The notes: a model not told the origin generated them from the sequence alone. Positions 1 through 11,570 are shown, counted from the stretch's first letter. The stretch: DNA of 64,000 nucleotides from Geotalea toluenoxydans JCM 15764 (GCF_001311985.1 NZ_BBCJ01000008.1:1-64000), one strand, 5' to 3'. A program made the numbers and translations.

Positions 1-27
1 ACTCCTAGGACCTCCTGAAACAGGGAA

Positions 28-51
28 GCAGGCTGACAAACGTCAGCCTGC
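28..51. terminator. Hairpin, possible terminator of an upstream gene
   Basis: A perfect 10-bp inverted repeat (GCAGGCTGAC / GTCAGCCTGC) with a 4-nt AAAC loop, followed by a pyrimidine-rich stretch. No gene is visible before it in the window, so it probably closes a gene that lies left of the window edge. There is no real T-run, so an intrinsic terminator is only likely. Confidence 0.5.
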
Positions 52-323
52 TCCTTCGTCTTCTCTGCCAGATACCCCATGTATCTTACCCTCTTCTTCT
101 CCTTCTCCTAATGCCGGTACAATTACATTTAATGCCGGCTGTTCGAGATGGCTAATGCGCCCACCCGATCCCCCGTTGACCTGCCTGAAAGAAAATTCCT
201 TGACAAATTCAAATTATTTTCAAGTTTTCAGAATTACTGACGAAAAGAGAAAGTACACCTATACCTGCCTGTCACAACAATATGTCGGCACTTTCCATAA
301 AAGCAGCAACAGAGGGGGAAGGA

Positions 324-497
324 ATGGACAAAAGAGGGTTTCTCTCCGGTGGAGCGGTCAGCAGAGTTATAGAAAGATTATTTCACTCCATGTGGGGAAA
401 GAAAAGTTGTCCGTCAACAGATCAGGCGGCCAGAAATGAAGAATTGCAAAGGATTGCAAAGCTTATCGAAAGAGGGTCGTTTACCCGGTGCAAGTAG
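324..497 (+). CDS. Small hypothetical protein (57 aa), doubtful
   Basis: A short open frame starting MDKRGFLSGGAV, with a purine-rich GGGGGAAGGA stretch directly before the ATG that could act as ribosome binding site. It is basic, has no membrane segment and no motif I recognise. It stands alone between the hairpin at 28-51 and the converging kup gene. The rest of the interval 52-612 shows nothing else I can support, except a weak 6-bp hairpin at 585-603 just past the kup stop. The frame could be chance. Confidence 0.3.
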   Translation: MDKRGFLSGGAVSRVIERLFHSMWGKKSCPSTDQAARNEELQRIAKLIERGSFTRCK

Positions 498-612
498 ACA
501 CCATAGGGTAGCAGTATCAGCTGCCTGCGTCCCATCGATTACTGCCAGTCAGTTCCTCCTTGCATCGCGCAGGAGTCATTAATCAAGCTGATTTCGCCAG
601 CTTATACCAAAG

Positions 613-2430
613 CTACATCTCTACCCGCGTCACAACCCCCTGAAGCTTGCTCGGAGGAAGTTTGTAGAACTTTACGAAGTTGGGGGTCAGCTTCTTGATT
701 GTGCTGAAAATGCGCCAGGCGAAGTTGGTCGTGTCGATGTCCTCGATACCATAGAAAATGACCTTCTCCCTGATGCCGATCTCTTTCAGGATTTTCTCGA
801 GATCGATTATTTCCATGTACCCGGCCATAACCTCAAGGGCATCCAGTCCGGAACCTAATCCTTCGGTCATCTGCTGCTTGACCCCAAAGGGTTCGTCAGT
901 GCGCACTATTGAAACGAAAACATTGCGAGAATAGATGATGTTGCTTGAAATGACGCAGTGCACCACATATGGGGGGACAACTCGCGCCTCTCGCGTGAAA
1001 AAGAGGGCCGTACCGGGAATGTTGCTCCCTTTCGAATATATCTGCTCGTAGGCAATGAGAAAAGTTTCCAAATCCAGGGGGCGCAACGCCCTGTAAAGTG
1101 CGCGCTGGCCCCGGGTCCAAATGAGGATCGTAACGAACGGGATGGAGGCGAGCACAATCGACCAGTAGCCGCCGTGGGGAATTTTGTTGAGACAAGCAAT
1201 TAGAAATACCACGTCGACCAATGTCACGAGTACGGCAAAGGGCACTTTCCATTTCTTAGTGGTTCGGCTGTAAATCATAATTATCATAATGCCGGTGAGA
1301 GTCATGGTGCCTGTGACTGCCAGACCGTAAGCGGCAGCCAGGTTCTCCGACTTCCGGAAGATGAGCATTATGCAGATCACGGCACCGAGGAGCATCCAGT
1401 TGACCGAGCCGATGTATATCTGTGACTTGAGATGGGTCGAGGTGTAGTCCACCTTCAGGAGAGGCATGATCCTGGTGGTGATCCCCTGGTATACGACGGA
1501 AAATACGCCGCTGATCATTGCCTGGGATGCGATGATCGTCGCCATGATAGTGAGGATGAGGAACGGTATGTAAAACATGGGCGCCATCTCCTGGATCATG
1601 CCGAAAAGGAGGTTCTTTGCCGTTCCGTGGGAAAGCACATAAGCCCCCTGTCCCAGGTAGTTGATAACGAGAGCGAAAAAAACGATCGACCATGCCCTGA
1701 TGATGGGCTTGCGCCCCAGATGCCCCATATCGGCGTAAAGCGCTTCTCCGCCGGTGGCGCAGAGGATGACCTCGGACAGGACAAAGAATCCGGCAAATCC
1801 GTTGTCGGCCAGGAATTTCACCGCGTAGAACGGGCTGACGGCAGCCACGACTTCCGGATGGCTTGCGATGGAGACGACACCGGAAACGCTTAAAGCCAGA
1901 AACCATACCACCATGATCGGCCCAAAGGCACTGGCCATTCGGTCTGTCCCCCAATACTGAAAGAAAAACAGCATTACCGCGATGACCGCAGCAATCAAGA
2001 TCAGGCTCCACTGGTGGAGGTATTCCAAGCCGGGAATAAGAACCATCCCTTCCACTGCCGAAAGGATGCTGATTGCCGGAGTGATGACCCCGTCACCCAA
2101 AAGGAGCGAGACTCCCAGGTAGGAGAGGAAACTGATGACGGCAATCTGCCTCCCCGGCTTCAGCATGCGGATGAGAATTTCCCGGAGAACGATGGTGCCC
2201 CCTTCCCCCTTCCTGCCCAGGGCCATGGCCAGCCAGGCATACTCGGCAGTAACGAGAATTGTCATGGTCCAGAACACCAGGGAGAGGATGCCCATGACAT
2301 TGTCCGGCGTCGGTTTGGTCAGGGCGAAAATCACGGTGAGCGTGTAAATCGGACTCGTACCGATGTCGCCGAATACCAAGCCGAATGACCTCACAATCCC
2401 CTTCCAGGCGGGTTCTTGAATTGATTTCAT
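613..2430 (-). CDS. kup: Kup-family low-affinity potassium uptake permease
   Basis: Potassium transporter of the Kup/HAK/KT family, acting as a proton-coupled K+ importer in the inner membrane. The 605-aa product has the usual family length and opens with the diagnostic GLVFGDIGTSPIYTL signature at residues 17-31, followed by about 12 hydrophobic segments and a soluble C-terminal tail. The start is preceded by CAGGAGAA. No frameshift is seen. It lies back to back with the kdpD-like gene at 2612; the 150-bp gap must hold both promoters. That placement suggests, but does not prove, that this Kup is a target of the adjacent KdpDE-like pair, since no kdpFABC genes are in the window. Confidence 0.93.
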   Translation of the reverse strand: MKSIQEPAWKGIVRSFGLVFGDIGTSPIYTLTVIFALTKPTPDNVMGILSLVFWTMTILVTAEYAWLAMALGRKGEGGTIVLREILIRMLKPGRQIAVISFLSYLGVSLLLGDGVITPAISILSAVEGMVLIPGLEYLHQWSLILIAAVIAVMLFFFQYWGTDRMASAFGPIMVVWFLALSVSGVVSIASHPEVVAAVSPFYAVKFLADNGFAGFFVLSEVILCATGGEALYADMGHLGRKPIIRAWSIVFFALVINYLGQGAYVLSHGTAKNLLFGMIQEMAPMFYIPFLILTIMATIIASQAMISGVFSVVYQGITTRIMPLLKVDYTSTHLKSQIYIGSVNWMLLGAVICIMLIFRKSENLAAAYGLAVTGTMTLTGIMIIMIYSRTTKKWKVPFAVLVTLVDVVFLIACLNKIPHGGYWSIVLASIPFVTILIWTRGQRALYRALRPLDLETFLIAYEQIYSKGSNIPGTALFFTREARVVPPYVVHCVISSNIIYSRNVFVSIVRTDEPFGVKQQMTEGLGSGLDALEVMAGYMEIIDLEKILKEIGIREKVIFYGIEDIDTTNFAWRIFSTIKKLTPNFVKFYKLPPSKLQGVVTRVEM

Positions 2431-2611
2431 GTGTTCTCCTGATACTTGAACAAAAAGATGCTGTGATTCGGTGCTGTTCTCAGAGAAAATACCCTGATTC
2501 GCATAAAGATAGACTCAAAACTGACCGCATCCACATCAAGAAAATATCAAGAAAGCTTCGATCCCTTTAAAAACCTCATCTTTGAAACGAATTTCATGTA
2601 AAATGGTCGCC

Positions 2612-4587
2612 ATGACGGAATACATTGCCAAAGAGGATCTTCAGAGAACGACATCTCCCGCCGGCTACTGGCCGACACCGCTTGAGGAACGGCTTATGGT
2701 CTGCGTGAGCGGCAGCCCCTTCAGCGACAAGTTGATCCGCACCACGCACCACCTGGCCAAGGGCATGAATTCACCCTGGATGGTCGTATATATTGAAACG
2801 ACAGCAGGAGGCAGACACCTGCAGGAAAACAGGGAACGGGTCTGGAACAATCTCCGTCTGGCGGAAACCTTGGGTGCACAAATAGAGACCGTGACAGCAG
2901 CATCGGTGGCCGAGGCGATAGTCGACTTCGCCGTCAGCCACAAGGTCACCAAGATCGTAGTGGGAAAGCCGAAAAAGCCGCGCTGGCTGGAATTCCTGCG
3001 CCCTCCCCTGGTGGATCGCATCATCTACCTGAGCGGCTCCATTGACGTTTACGTGGTCAGCATCGACCAGGTGGAAACAAAACGGGAACGCCACTTCTTC
3101 AGCAAAACGCAGCCATGGGCAGGATATGCCACAGGCGTTGCACTCGTTACCGCTGCTACATTAATCAGCAAAATCGTTAACAATTACATCGCGCCGACCA
3201 ACCTGGTGATGATCTATCTGCTCGTAGTCGTTCTCGCTGCCGTTCGCCTGGGGCGAAAAGCAGCCATCCTGACCGCCTTTCTCAGCTTCTGGCCTTTGAT
3301 TTCTTCATCGTACCCCCCCACCTGACCCTTGCCGTCTCCGACAGCGAATACCTCATCACATTCCTGGCACTTTTCATGGTGGGAGTTGTCATCAGCTCGC
3401 TGGTGGCCACGGCCAACGAACGCGCCGATGCCGTGCGACAACGGGAGATGCAGACTTCTGCACTGTATCGCCTCAGCCGCAGCCTGGCCGCTGCTGTAGA
3501 TGTGGACTCCATCGTGGAAGCGGTCGTCAACAATGTGGGCGAATCGCTCAAGGCGGAGGTGGCGGTATTTCTACCCCATGAAAACCGGCTGAAGCTTCAT
3601 GGAGTAAATCACGATGGCAGATGGGGAGAAAAGGAACAGACAGCCGCAGAATCGGCTTTTTACAATACCAGGGCAGAAGATGGAGAAGTGATCCTTCCCG
3701 ACGGATCAAACCACTTGTACCTGCCGCTCCAGACCAAGGGGGAGATCCTGGGGATTCTTGGAATCAAGCTGAACGTGGAGGAGGAGCATCAAAATCAGCA
3801 AGTGCGCCGACTGGTGGCAGCCTTTGCCGCACAGACGGCAATGGCACTGGAGCGAGCACATCTGGCTCGACAGGCAGAGCACGCCCAGATACTGCAGGCA
3901 AGGGAGAAACTGGAGCGGGCCCTGCTCAATTCCGTTTCACACGATTTGCGCACTCCGCTGGTTTCCATTACCGGAGCTTTGAGCACACTCAGGAACGAAG
4001 GGTACGGACTTCAGGAGAAGGGTCGGCTGGAGCTGGTGGATGCCGCTTGGGAGGAGGCGGAGCGGCTCAATCGTTTCGTCGGCAATCTGCTGGATATGAC
4101 CAGGGTGGAAGCAGGCGAACTGAAACTGAAAAAAGAGCCCTGCGATATACAGGACCTGGTTGGATGTGCATTGGCCCCTTTGGAATCGCGCCTGCACGAC
4201 AGGAAGGTTCTTATCGACCTCTCCGATGACCTGCCGCTGGTTCAAATGGATATGGTGTTCATGACCCAGGTTCTGGTCAATCTTCTGGAAAACGGCCTGA
4301 AGTATTCCCCTCCAAGGACACCTTTAGCAATCCGGGCCAAGGCGGAAGACGATCTCATTATTCTTGCCGTTGAAGACCGGGGGCCGGGTGTTCCCGAGAA
4401 GGAGCTGGCAAAAATCTTCGATAAATTCTACCGAGTACCTGTTCCGGAAGGCGCGGGAGGAACGGGCCTGGGTCTCTCCATTTGCAAAGGCCTGGTAGAA
4501 GCACACGGCGGAACAATCCGGGCAGAAAATATAGAAGGTGGCGGATTGAGAGTCCTTGTAACCATTCCACTGAATAAGGAAACTTGA
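2612..4587 (+). CDS. kdpD: KdpD-like sensor histidine kinase lacking the N-terminal KdpD domain (frameshift near 3287)
   Basis: Sensor kinase of the KdpD type. The product begins at the UspA-like region of KdpD (about residues 25-150), followed by the short DUF4118 membrane block, a GAF-like segment, a HisKA domain with the phosphoacceptor in SVSHDLRTPL, and an ATPase domain with N box (LLENGLKYSP), G1 (DRGPGVP) and G2 (GTGLGLS) motifs. The roughly 230-residue N-terminal KdpD sensor domain with its Walker motif is absent, and there is no room for it before 2582. A one-base loss near 3287 splits the frame; restoring it reads through the conserved LAFDFFIVPPHLTLAVSD stretch. The exact start is uncertain (TTG 2582, ATG 2603 or ATG 2612), with no clear ribosome binding site for any. 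The stop abuts kdpE. Confidence 0.85.
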
Positions 4588-5286
4588 ATGACGAACCAGA
4601 AAAACGGCTTGCCGCGAATACTTATTGTTGACGATGAACCTGCAATCCAGCGATTTCTTCAGACCGCGCTCGATACCGGTGAATTCAGCCTCCACAAAGC
4701 AGACGACGGCCACTCGGCACTGGCGGCTGCAGTGGCTACGCGACCGGACATTATCCTTCTCGATCTGGGTCTCCCGGATATGGACGGGGTCCAGGTGATC
4801 CGGCGGGTGAGGGAATGGTCTCAGGTACCGATTATCGTATTGTCGGTGCGGGAGCGGGAAGATGACAAGGTAAAGGCGCTGGATGCCGGGGCAGATGATT
4901 ATGTGACCAAACCCTTCGGTATCCCTGAACTCCTGGCACGCATGCGTGTAGCTCTGCGGCGTTCTTTGCAGGAGGTGGTGGAACCGGTATTCAGGAGCGG
5001 CGATCTGGAAGTGGATTTACATCTACGGAAGGTAAGGGTGCAGGAAGAAGATGTACAGGTAACTCCCACGGAATACGATCTCCTGCGTCTGCTGGTCACA
5101 CACGCGGGCAGAGTTCTTACCCATGCCCACCTCCTGAAACAGATCTGGGGCGTAGGTTATGTGGAACAGCCGCACGTCCTGCGGGTAAACATAAGCAATC
5201 TGAGGCATAAGATAGAGAAGGACCCCTCACGCCCACGGTATATCATCACAGAACCGGGTGTCGGCTACCGGTTGAAAGTTCAATAA
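4588..5286 (+). CDS. kdpE: KdpE-like response regulator (OmpR/PhoB family)
   Basis: Two-component response regulator and transcription factor paired with the kinase directly upstream; the kinase stop TGA touches this ATG, so the two are translationally coupled. The 232-aa product has a receiver domain (acidic pair VDDEP, phosphoacceptor Asp in LLDLGLPDMDG, Lys in YVTKPFG) and a C-terminal winged-helix domain ending in the typical ITEPGVGYRL. Family similarity is strongest to KdpE. The likely target in this window is the divergent kup gene, but no binding site was identified. Intact frame. Confidence 0.9.
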   Translation: MTNQKNGLPRILIVDDEPAIQRFLQTALDTGEFSLHKADDGHSALAAAVATRPDIILLDLGLPDMDGVQVIRRVREWSQVPIIVLSVREREDDKVKALDAGADDYVTKPFGIPELLARMRVALRRSLQEVVEPVFRSGDLEVDLHLRKVRVQEEDVQVTPTEYDLLRLLVTHAGRVLTHAHLLKQIWGVGYVEQPHVLRVNISNLRHKIEKDPSRPRYIITEPGVGYRLKVQ

Positions 5287-5361
5287 CTTTGGTATCACAG
5301 GTCGGGTCGGGAGACATGGTCAAGCCCTGTCGGCCAGCCTTCTGCGAGCTCTGTTCATGGT

Positions 5362-7633
5362 TTACTGTGCCAGAGTGGCTTCAAGAGTGCAACCGGTGGA
5401 TATGTCTGAATCCCGGACCTGAATGGCCTGCTTTCTACCGTTGCTGGTAATTTGAGGTGACTCTAGGGCTCCCGTTGACCGGGGGGTGTTCTTTCGCGGA
5501 TACAATAATTTAAATGTGGCCATGCCGTGTCGGTCAAAATATTTTTTATTATTGTAGACAAAGACACGTCCCTGATTGGTCTCGATGGGCTGCGAAAGGT
5601 TTACCACTGCGCCAGGGACCCCTCTTACGTTTACTCTGGCACCTTCTACCTTTTCAAATATCTTCAAGCGCTTGATTTCCCAGGGGAAGCCGCCAACCGA
5701 TGCTGGTGAAGCTGACTCGTAAACCAGCCTGACCCCTTCGACCGGCTGGAATTGTATGCCGGCTGCCTCGGCAAGGCTCCCGTCAGCAAAGAAAAGACGA
5801 GAAGAAATCAGGGAAAATGTTTCAGGTGCCGGTAGATACTCTGTCTTTTTAACCTGGGGGTTCCACCTTTCCACAAAGAATTGCGAATTGTTACCGATCA
5901 GCTTCGCATACATGGGAAGATCACCAAGAATTTTATCAACAATGATATATCGGACCCTGTTTCGTTCCAGAACCTTGTGCAGCTCATCTTCATCCTTAGC
6001 CAAAAGGAATCTGGCCACTTCTTCCATGCCATAGGTTTCCGTGCCGTAATTGGTTGCAATGGAAGGACGCAGGGCAATGGATTCCACCACCCCCATAATC
6101 CCAGCGTGCCATTACACCGTAAGCCGGCTTTGTAGACGGACGGTAAGGATCGCCAGGTGAAGGCGTATTGTCTCTCAGCCAGAGCATGGTATCTTCAATA
6201 TCCCCTTTTATTTTGAAGACACCGCCGGTTCTATGCAGGTTACTGAAATACGCGAAGGTGGGAATCTGCAGACAGAGCAGAACTGCCACAGCACCGGAAC
6301 TTCTCATGACGGCACGTCGGATGTCTCCAATGGAGTGGCAATAGTAGATGATCATGCCGGCCAATATGGAGACATTTAAAGTCAGATACTCAGCATACCT
6401 GTTCCGGCCGATAGTTGAGACCACCATAACCAGCGTCCAAAGGACCAAGAAGCGTTTCCACTTCATCCCACTGAAAGAGGTGCCCGGCAAAAGGAAAAGG
6501 GCAAACGGAGCCAGCAGGGAAAGAATACCGAAAGATTTTAACCATTTTGAGATGTGGCTTAAGCGCTGGTATTGGGAGATGCTGTCAATCCATGCATTGC
6601 CGCCACCTATCACTTTCAGTCCTTCACCGATGTGTGTACCGAATAAAACAAACATCAATCCAAAGAAGACCACTGCGACACACGCGTATTTTATAATCTT
6701 TTGCCTGTCCAGCTTGTTGCTCCCCGCACATTGGTAAAGCAAAAAGAACGGGACTCCGGCACAGACAAAAAGCGCCACATGGAACCAGGAAACAATATTC
6801 CAGCTGAACATTCCCCCTGTTCCCCACATATCAGTAATGCAGATCAAACCCAGGATAGCTGCCGCGGTTAAATACATCAATCCGGCACCCTTCCCCAAAT
6901 CCCTGAGCCTGTCCACATCACTGCGGTGAAGAAATACCTGCAGGATCAGGTCCACACCTATGATAGACAAGGGAAAGAGAGCACCACGCCAAGCCATCAG
7001 ATAAACTGCGCTCAAGACTCCCAAGCCTGACCAGTAACGAAGGTTTTTCCTGTTCTGGCAGGAAACGATGTAGAGCCAGAACGTCACCATCAGCAGTAAA
7101 GGTTCAATCATTTCGTTGTCGAAACGGCCCAGAACGGTTGCTTCGACATGTTTGGGATGAAGAGCCAGGACCAAGCCGGAACATAAAGCAGCTGCCCTAC
7201 CCCACCAACCTTTAACAAAGAAGTACATTACAACTGCAGTGACTGAACCGATAAGGGAAGGAGCCAGGGCAACGGCTCTCCCCAGCTGAGTACTGAAACC
7301 GGAAAGGTTATGAAAGGGATAGCTGAAAACAGCGATGAGATACTCCATGGCCGGGGAGGAAATGACCCCTGTCCCTTTGGGAAATCCTTGAAAATAGTCG
7401 TAAACATGAGTTTGAGGAAAGGAATGAATATAGATGAGTATTTTACGCAAGCGGATATAGCAATCCGGGTCGAAGAGGTAAACCTTTCCCGAAAAAAACA
7501 CATGGTGCCAGGGGAGTGTTCTGGCAGCCAATGCCACTAAGAATACAATGAAGGTAAAGACAATGTCAGTACCAGTAAAGGTACCTGAGAAAATCCGTCT
7601 TCCCTGCGCATTAGATTCATTAAACTTTTTCAT
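5362..7633 (-). CDS. STT3/PglB-like oligosaccharyltransferase (frameshift near 6092)
   Basis: Membrane glycosyltransferase of the STT3/PglB/AglB family (GT66), which moves a lipid-linked oligosaccharide to asparagine. The reconstructed product is about 757 aa with a first membrane helix at residues 25-45, the catalytic acidic DPD in YLFDPDCYIRLRK, about 12 further hydrophobic segments and then a soluble periplasmic domain. The family signature WWDYG appears as RWDYG. The frame breaks exactly in that motif at a run of five C (6090-6094); removing one base joins WDYG to VVESIALRPSI and the intact C-terminal domain. It is a single gene with no sugar-transferase neighbours. The interval 5287-5361 holds nothing clear. 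Confidence 0.85.
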
Positions 7634-7743
7634 GTTCTTACCGCCAGACGCAAAAAGCCCCTGAGTTCTTGACCTCCAGTGAGAGGTTTTTGAAAGTCAG
7701 GGGCCGTATGCGGACACTATATATTAGTTGGTATAGTATTTAA

Positions 7744-7818
<75 letters not shown>

Positions 7819-7832
7819 TCAACGAGTTCCAA

Positions 7833-7861
7833 CTTATAGCAAATGCCCCATCGCGAGTCAA
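7833..7861 (-). promoter_or_regulatory. Promoter of tRNA-Gly
   Basis: Sigma-70-type TTGACT - 17 bp - TATAAG on the minus strand, with the -10 about 15 bp before the mature 5' end of tRNA-Gly. A textbook arrangement for a stable-RNA promoter. Confidence 0.8.
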
Positions 7862-7968
7862 TACTTTTTTTCTGGACTTTCGATTTTTTTCCAGGGCTGA
7901 TGCTTGAATTGCATTATTATACCCTTGACGATAACTGCCAATCCAGGGCAAAAGCTCGTTCTACAACA

Positions 7969-8909
7969 TCAAGCTGGTGTAAAAGAAGAAGAAATGCGGG
8001 GGATATTCTCGGGTTTGAAATTAAATACCGCCCAATGGAGAATTTCCTGTTGTGGCGCTCCATTTAAAAACAAGGGTGGTGCCTGGCCAAGAAAGCGCAG
8101 TGCCGCCAGGAGGAGAGCTCCACCATCTTTATGCAGATCGACATTTGCGGCAAGGGAAACGGCATTGTCCCGCTTGCTCAACTTCGCTCCGTCCGGGCCG
8201 GTTACAAGCGGCAGATGGGCGTATGATGGGGTCGAGTAACCAAGAAGCCGTTGGAGATAGATCTGTCTCGGTGTGGAACTTAAAAGATCCGAGCCACGCA
8301 CCACTTGATTGATACCAGTTGCCGCATCGTCCACAACAACAGCCAGATGATAGGCAAAAGGTCCATCGGCACGCCGAATGACAAAATCGCCGCAAGAAGC
8401 GGTCAACACCTGGCTGTAACGCCCCATGATGCCGTCTATAAAAGAAAGCACCTCATCATAGACCTTCACCCGGTAAGCACGTTCCACCTTGCCGGGTGCT
8501 ATTCCTTCGCGGCAGAGGCCGGGATAGACAATGTCATCGGAACCGGAAGCAGGGGCTGACGAAATATTGGCAATTTCCGATCTTGTGCAACCACACAGGT
8601 AGGCAACCCCTTTCTTGATCAAATCTTGCAGCGCAGCATCGTAAATCTCCGTCCTTTTGCTCTGGTAAAGCACTTCTCCATCCCACTGAAAACCGAGAAT
8701 TTCCAGCGTAGCCAGCATATCGTCTGCAATGCCCGGTACGACACGCGGCAGATCAATATCTTCCATGCGCAGCAGCCATCGGCCTCCGGCGTGCCTGGCA
8801 AAGAGGTAGCTTCCCAATGCGGCAACAAGAGAACCAGGTGCAACGGCCCCGTGGGCGATGGTGCAAAACGCCCGACAACAGGATCAGGGTTTAATCCGGC
8901 TGAGTCCAT
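7969..8909 (-). CDS. gluQ: Glutamyl-Q tRNA(Asp) synthetase (frameshift near 8838)
   Basis: GluQ (YadB) activates glutamate and attaches it to queuosine in the anticodon of tRNA-Asp. It resembles the catalytic half of GluRS and lacks the anticodon-binding domain. Reconstructed length is about 313 aa. The HIGH-type motif APSPTGPLHLG lies near the N terminus, zinc-binding cysteines are in YLCGC, and the KMSKS-type motif is KLSKRD. One T is missing near 8838 within GPLHLGSLVAALG; both halves otherwise match the family continuously. The start lies 15 bp after the reconstructed stop of ppnP, so the two probably form an operon from the promoter at 9279-9307. The nominal C terminus (SSFTPA) is normal for the family. 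The interval 7862-7968 contains only A/T tracts. Confidence 0.88.
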
Positions 8910-8924
8910 GGGGATGACCTTTGT

Positions 8925-9238
8925 TCAGGCAAGAAACGAACAGCAATAATCGGTAACGGTTTTTACCTTCATCCGAAACTGGAGCTGGCAGGAACTTCAA
9001 AGGATTCCCCGCCTTTTACGGGCTTCCACGAGTCGATACCCGCAATCTGCACTTCCAGGTCACCGGAAAGAATTTCCATTAACTCGGCACCGGCTGTATT
9101 GAATACATATTCTCCCGGCATCATGATGCCCAGGGTTTTTTTGCTGCCCGAAGAAAAGATGATGGTGCGGCTTGTTACACCGCCATTGAAGAATATATTT
9201 GCCTCTTTTACTACGGTTACATTACTGAATTCTGACAT
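8925..9238 (-). CDS. ppnP: Pyrimidine/purine nucleoside phosphorylase PpnP (frameshift near 8974)
   Basis: Small cupin-fold protein of the PpnP/YaiE family (formerly DUF1255), which phosphorolyses several nucleosides to base plus ribose 1-phosphate. Seen: the family core with GVMMPGEY-like ([12 protein letters not shown]), the segment [13 protein letters not shown] and [12 protein letters not shown]. The frame stops early at SSFG because one C is lost near 8974; with CGG restored it continues through [13 protein letters not shown], the normal C terminus, to a TGA at 8925. The full product is about 104 aa, close to the usual 94-104. First gene of an operon with gluQ. Confidence 0.85.
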
Positions 9239-9278
9239 GCAATACTCCTGTTTATGGGGGATTTCTACCGCGTTTGAT

Positions 9279-9307
9279 ACTTAAACGCATAGCACCGGGA
9301 CTGTCAA
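9279..9307 (-). promoter_or_regulatory. Promoter of ppnP-gluQ
   Basis: TTGACA (9302-9307) - 17 bp - TTAAGT (9279-9284) on the minus strand, 40 bp upstream of ppnP. The -35 box sits right beside the A/T tract of the glnA terminator, so termination of glnA and initiation of ppnP share a compact junction. Confidence 0.65.
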
Positions 9308-9311
9308 GAAA

Positions 9312-9343
9312 TTAAAAAAGGGCGGGAGAAATCCCCCGCCCTT
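9312..9343 (-). terminator. Intrinsic terminator of glnA
   Basis: On the minus strand a GC-rich stem (AAGGGCGGG / CCCGCCCTT with loop GGATTT) is followed by a run of T, 23 bp past the glnA stop. Typical rho-independent terminator. Confidence 0.88.
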
Positions 9344-9365
9344 GTCGTTCATCGATACAGTAAGC

Positions 9366-10776
9366 TTAGATATCGAAGTAAAGAGCGAATTCAAGGGGAA
9401 CCGGACGCATGCGGACAGGGGTAACCTCTGCCTCAGTCTTGTACTCGATCCATTTTTCAATGACGTCTGGTGTGAAGACGTCACCTTTGAGGAGGAATTC
9501 GTGATCTTCCTTGAGTGCGTTGAGAGCTTCTTCCAGGCTACCCGGAGCTGAAGGAATATCGGCAAGCTCTTCCGGAGAAAGTCCGTAGATATCCTTGTCC
9601 AGTGGCTGGCCCGGATCGATCTTGTTTTCGATACCGTCGAGGCCGGCCATAAGCATGGCGGCGAAGGCAAGGTAACCATTGCAGGACGGGTCGGGTGTCC
9701 GATATTCGATCCGCTTTGCTTTCGGGTTAGATGACAGCATCGGGATCCTTATGGAAGCGGAACGGTTACGGCTCGAATATGCCATATTGACAGGAGCTTC
9801 ATACCCGGGAACCAAACGCTTGTAGGAGTTGGTGGTGGGGTTGGTGAAGGCACAGAGGCTTTTGCATGCTTGATGATGCCGCCGATGTAGTAAAGGGCCA
9901 TTTTGGAAAGCCCGCCATAACCGTCGCCGGCAAACAGGTTCTGGCCGTCTTTCCAGATTGATTGGTGGCAGTGCATGCCGGAACCGTTGTCGCCAAAGAG
10001 CGGCTTCGGCATGAAGGTTACAGTTTTGCCGTTTCTGTTGGCTACGTTCTTGATGACGTATTTGAACCACTGGAGCTGATCGGCCATGTCCACCAGCGAA
10101 GAGAACCGCATATCAATTTCGGCCTGGCCACCAGTGGCAACCTCGTGGTGCTGGCACTCAACCCTGATGCCGACCTTCTGCAGTTCTATGACCATTTCAT
10201 TACGGAGGTCATTTTGGGAATCGTTGGGGGAAACCGGGAAGTAGCCACCCTTGAAGCCGGGCTTGTAGCGAGATTCGGGAACTCTTCACGGCCGGTATTC
10301 CAGGCGCCTTCGACGGAGTCAACGACATAGAAGGACTGGTTAGAGCTTGAATCATAGCGCACATCGTCAAAGATGAAGAATTCAGCTTCAGGTCCGAAAA
10401 AGGCAGTATCGCCGAGGGCGGTGGACTTCAGGTACGCCTCAGCCTTCCGTGCGATGTTACGAGGATCACGGGTGTAGTCTTCCTTGGTGATAGGATCGAA
10501 GACGTTGCAGATGAGCGAAAGAGTCGGAATCGCGACAAAGGGATCCATTTTGGCGGTGGAAGGATCAGGGAGCAGGATCATGTCGGAAGCATGGATCGGT
10601 TGCCAGCCGCGGATGGAGGAACCATCAAATCCCTGCCCTTCTTCAAAGGTATCTTCACTGAACTCCGTGATGGGAATCGAAATGTGCTGCCAGATTCCCA
10701 CGAAGTCCATAAATTTAAAATCGACCATCAGTGCGCCATTTTCTTTGGCAAACTCAACCACTTGTTTTGGTGTCAT
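9366..10776 (-). CDS. glnA: Glutamine synthetase type I (frameshifts near 9860 and 10270)
   Basis: GlnA condenses glutamate and ammonia with ATP to glutamine; dodecameric cytoplasmic enzyme. The reconstructed product is 470 aa, the normal GSI length. Seen in order: beta-grasp N domain with [10 protein letters not shown], the active-site stretch [11 protein letters not shown], the HCHQS and [13 protein letters not shown] regions, and the adenylylation loop [11 protein letters not shown], whose Tyr is the expected AMP acceptor. Two one-base losses break the frame: near 10270 ([12 protein letters not shown] restored) and near 9860 ([11 protein letters not shown] restored). The start ATG at 10776 is chosen because AAGGAGA lies 7 nt before it. 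It follows glnB on the same strand, with a MITE-like element between them, and has its own terminator. Confidence 0.94.
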
Positions 10777-10819
10777 CAACAAATCTCCTTTTCTAACTGT
10801 TTATTAATTTTACACTAGT

Positions 10820-11371
<552 letters not shown>

Positions 11372-11570
11372 GGCTAATCAATTAAAGCCAACGAATCACG
11401 ATTTTATAGCTGTGGAAATTATAGCAATTTTTCTGCCAACGGCCATCTCCAACATTTAGTTAATAAAATAAGTAACTTAGATTTTATGGCAATAAACCAC
11501 CGATAATTACAGCCCATAAATTAGGCAAAACCTGACCCCTATGCCCAATATATAACCACTACCAATATGA

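Noticed and set aside
1256..2011. 251-codon minus-strand frame inside kup
   Set aside because: Alternate frame of the intact kup gene, rich in Arg/Gly/His as expected for a shadow.
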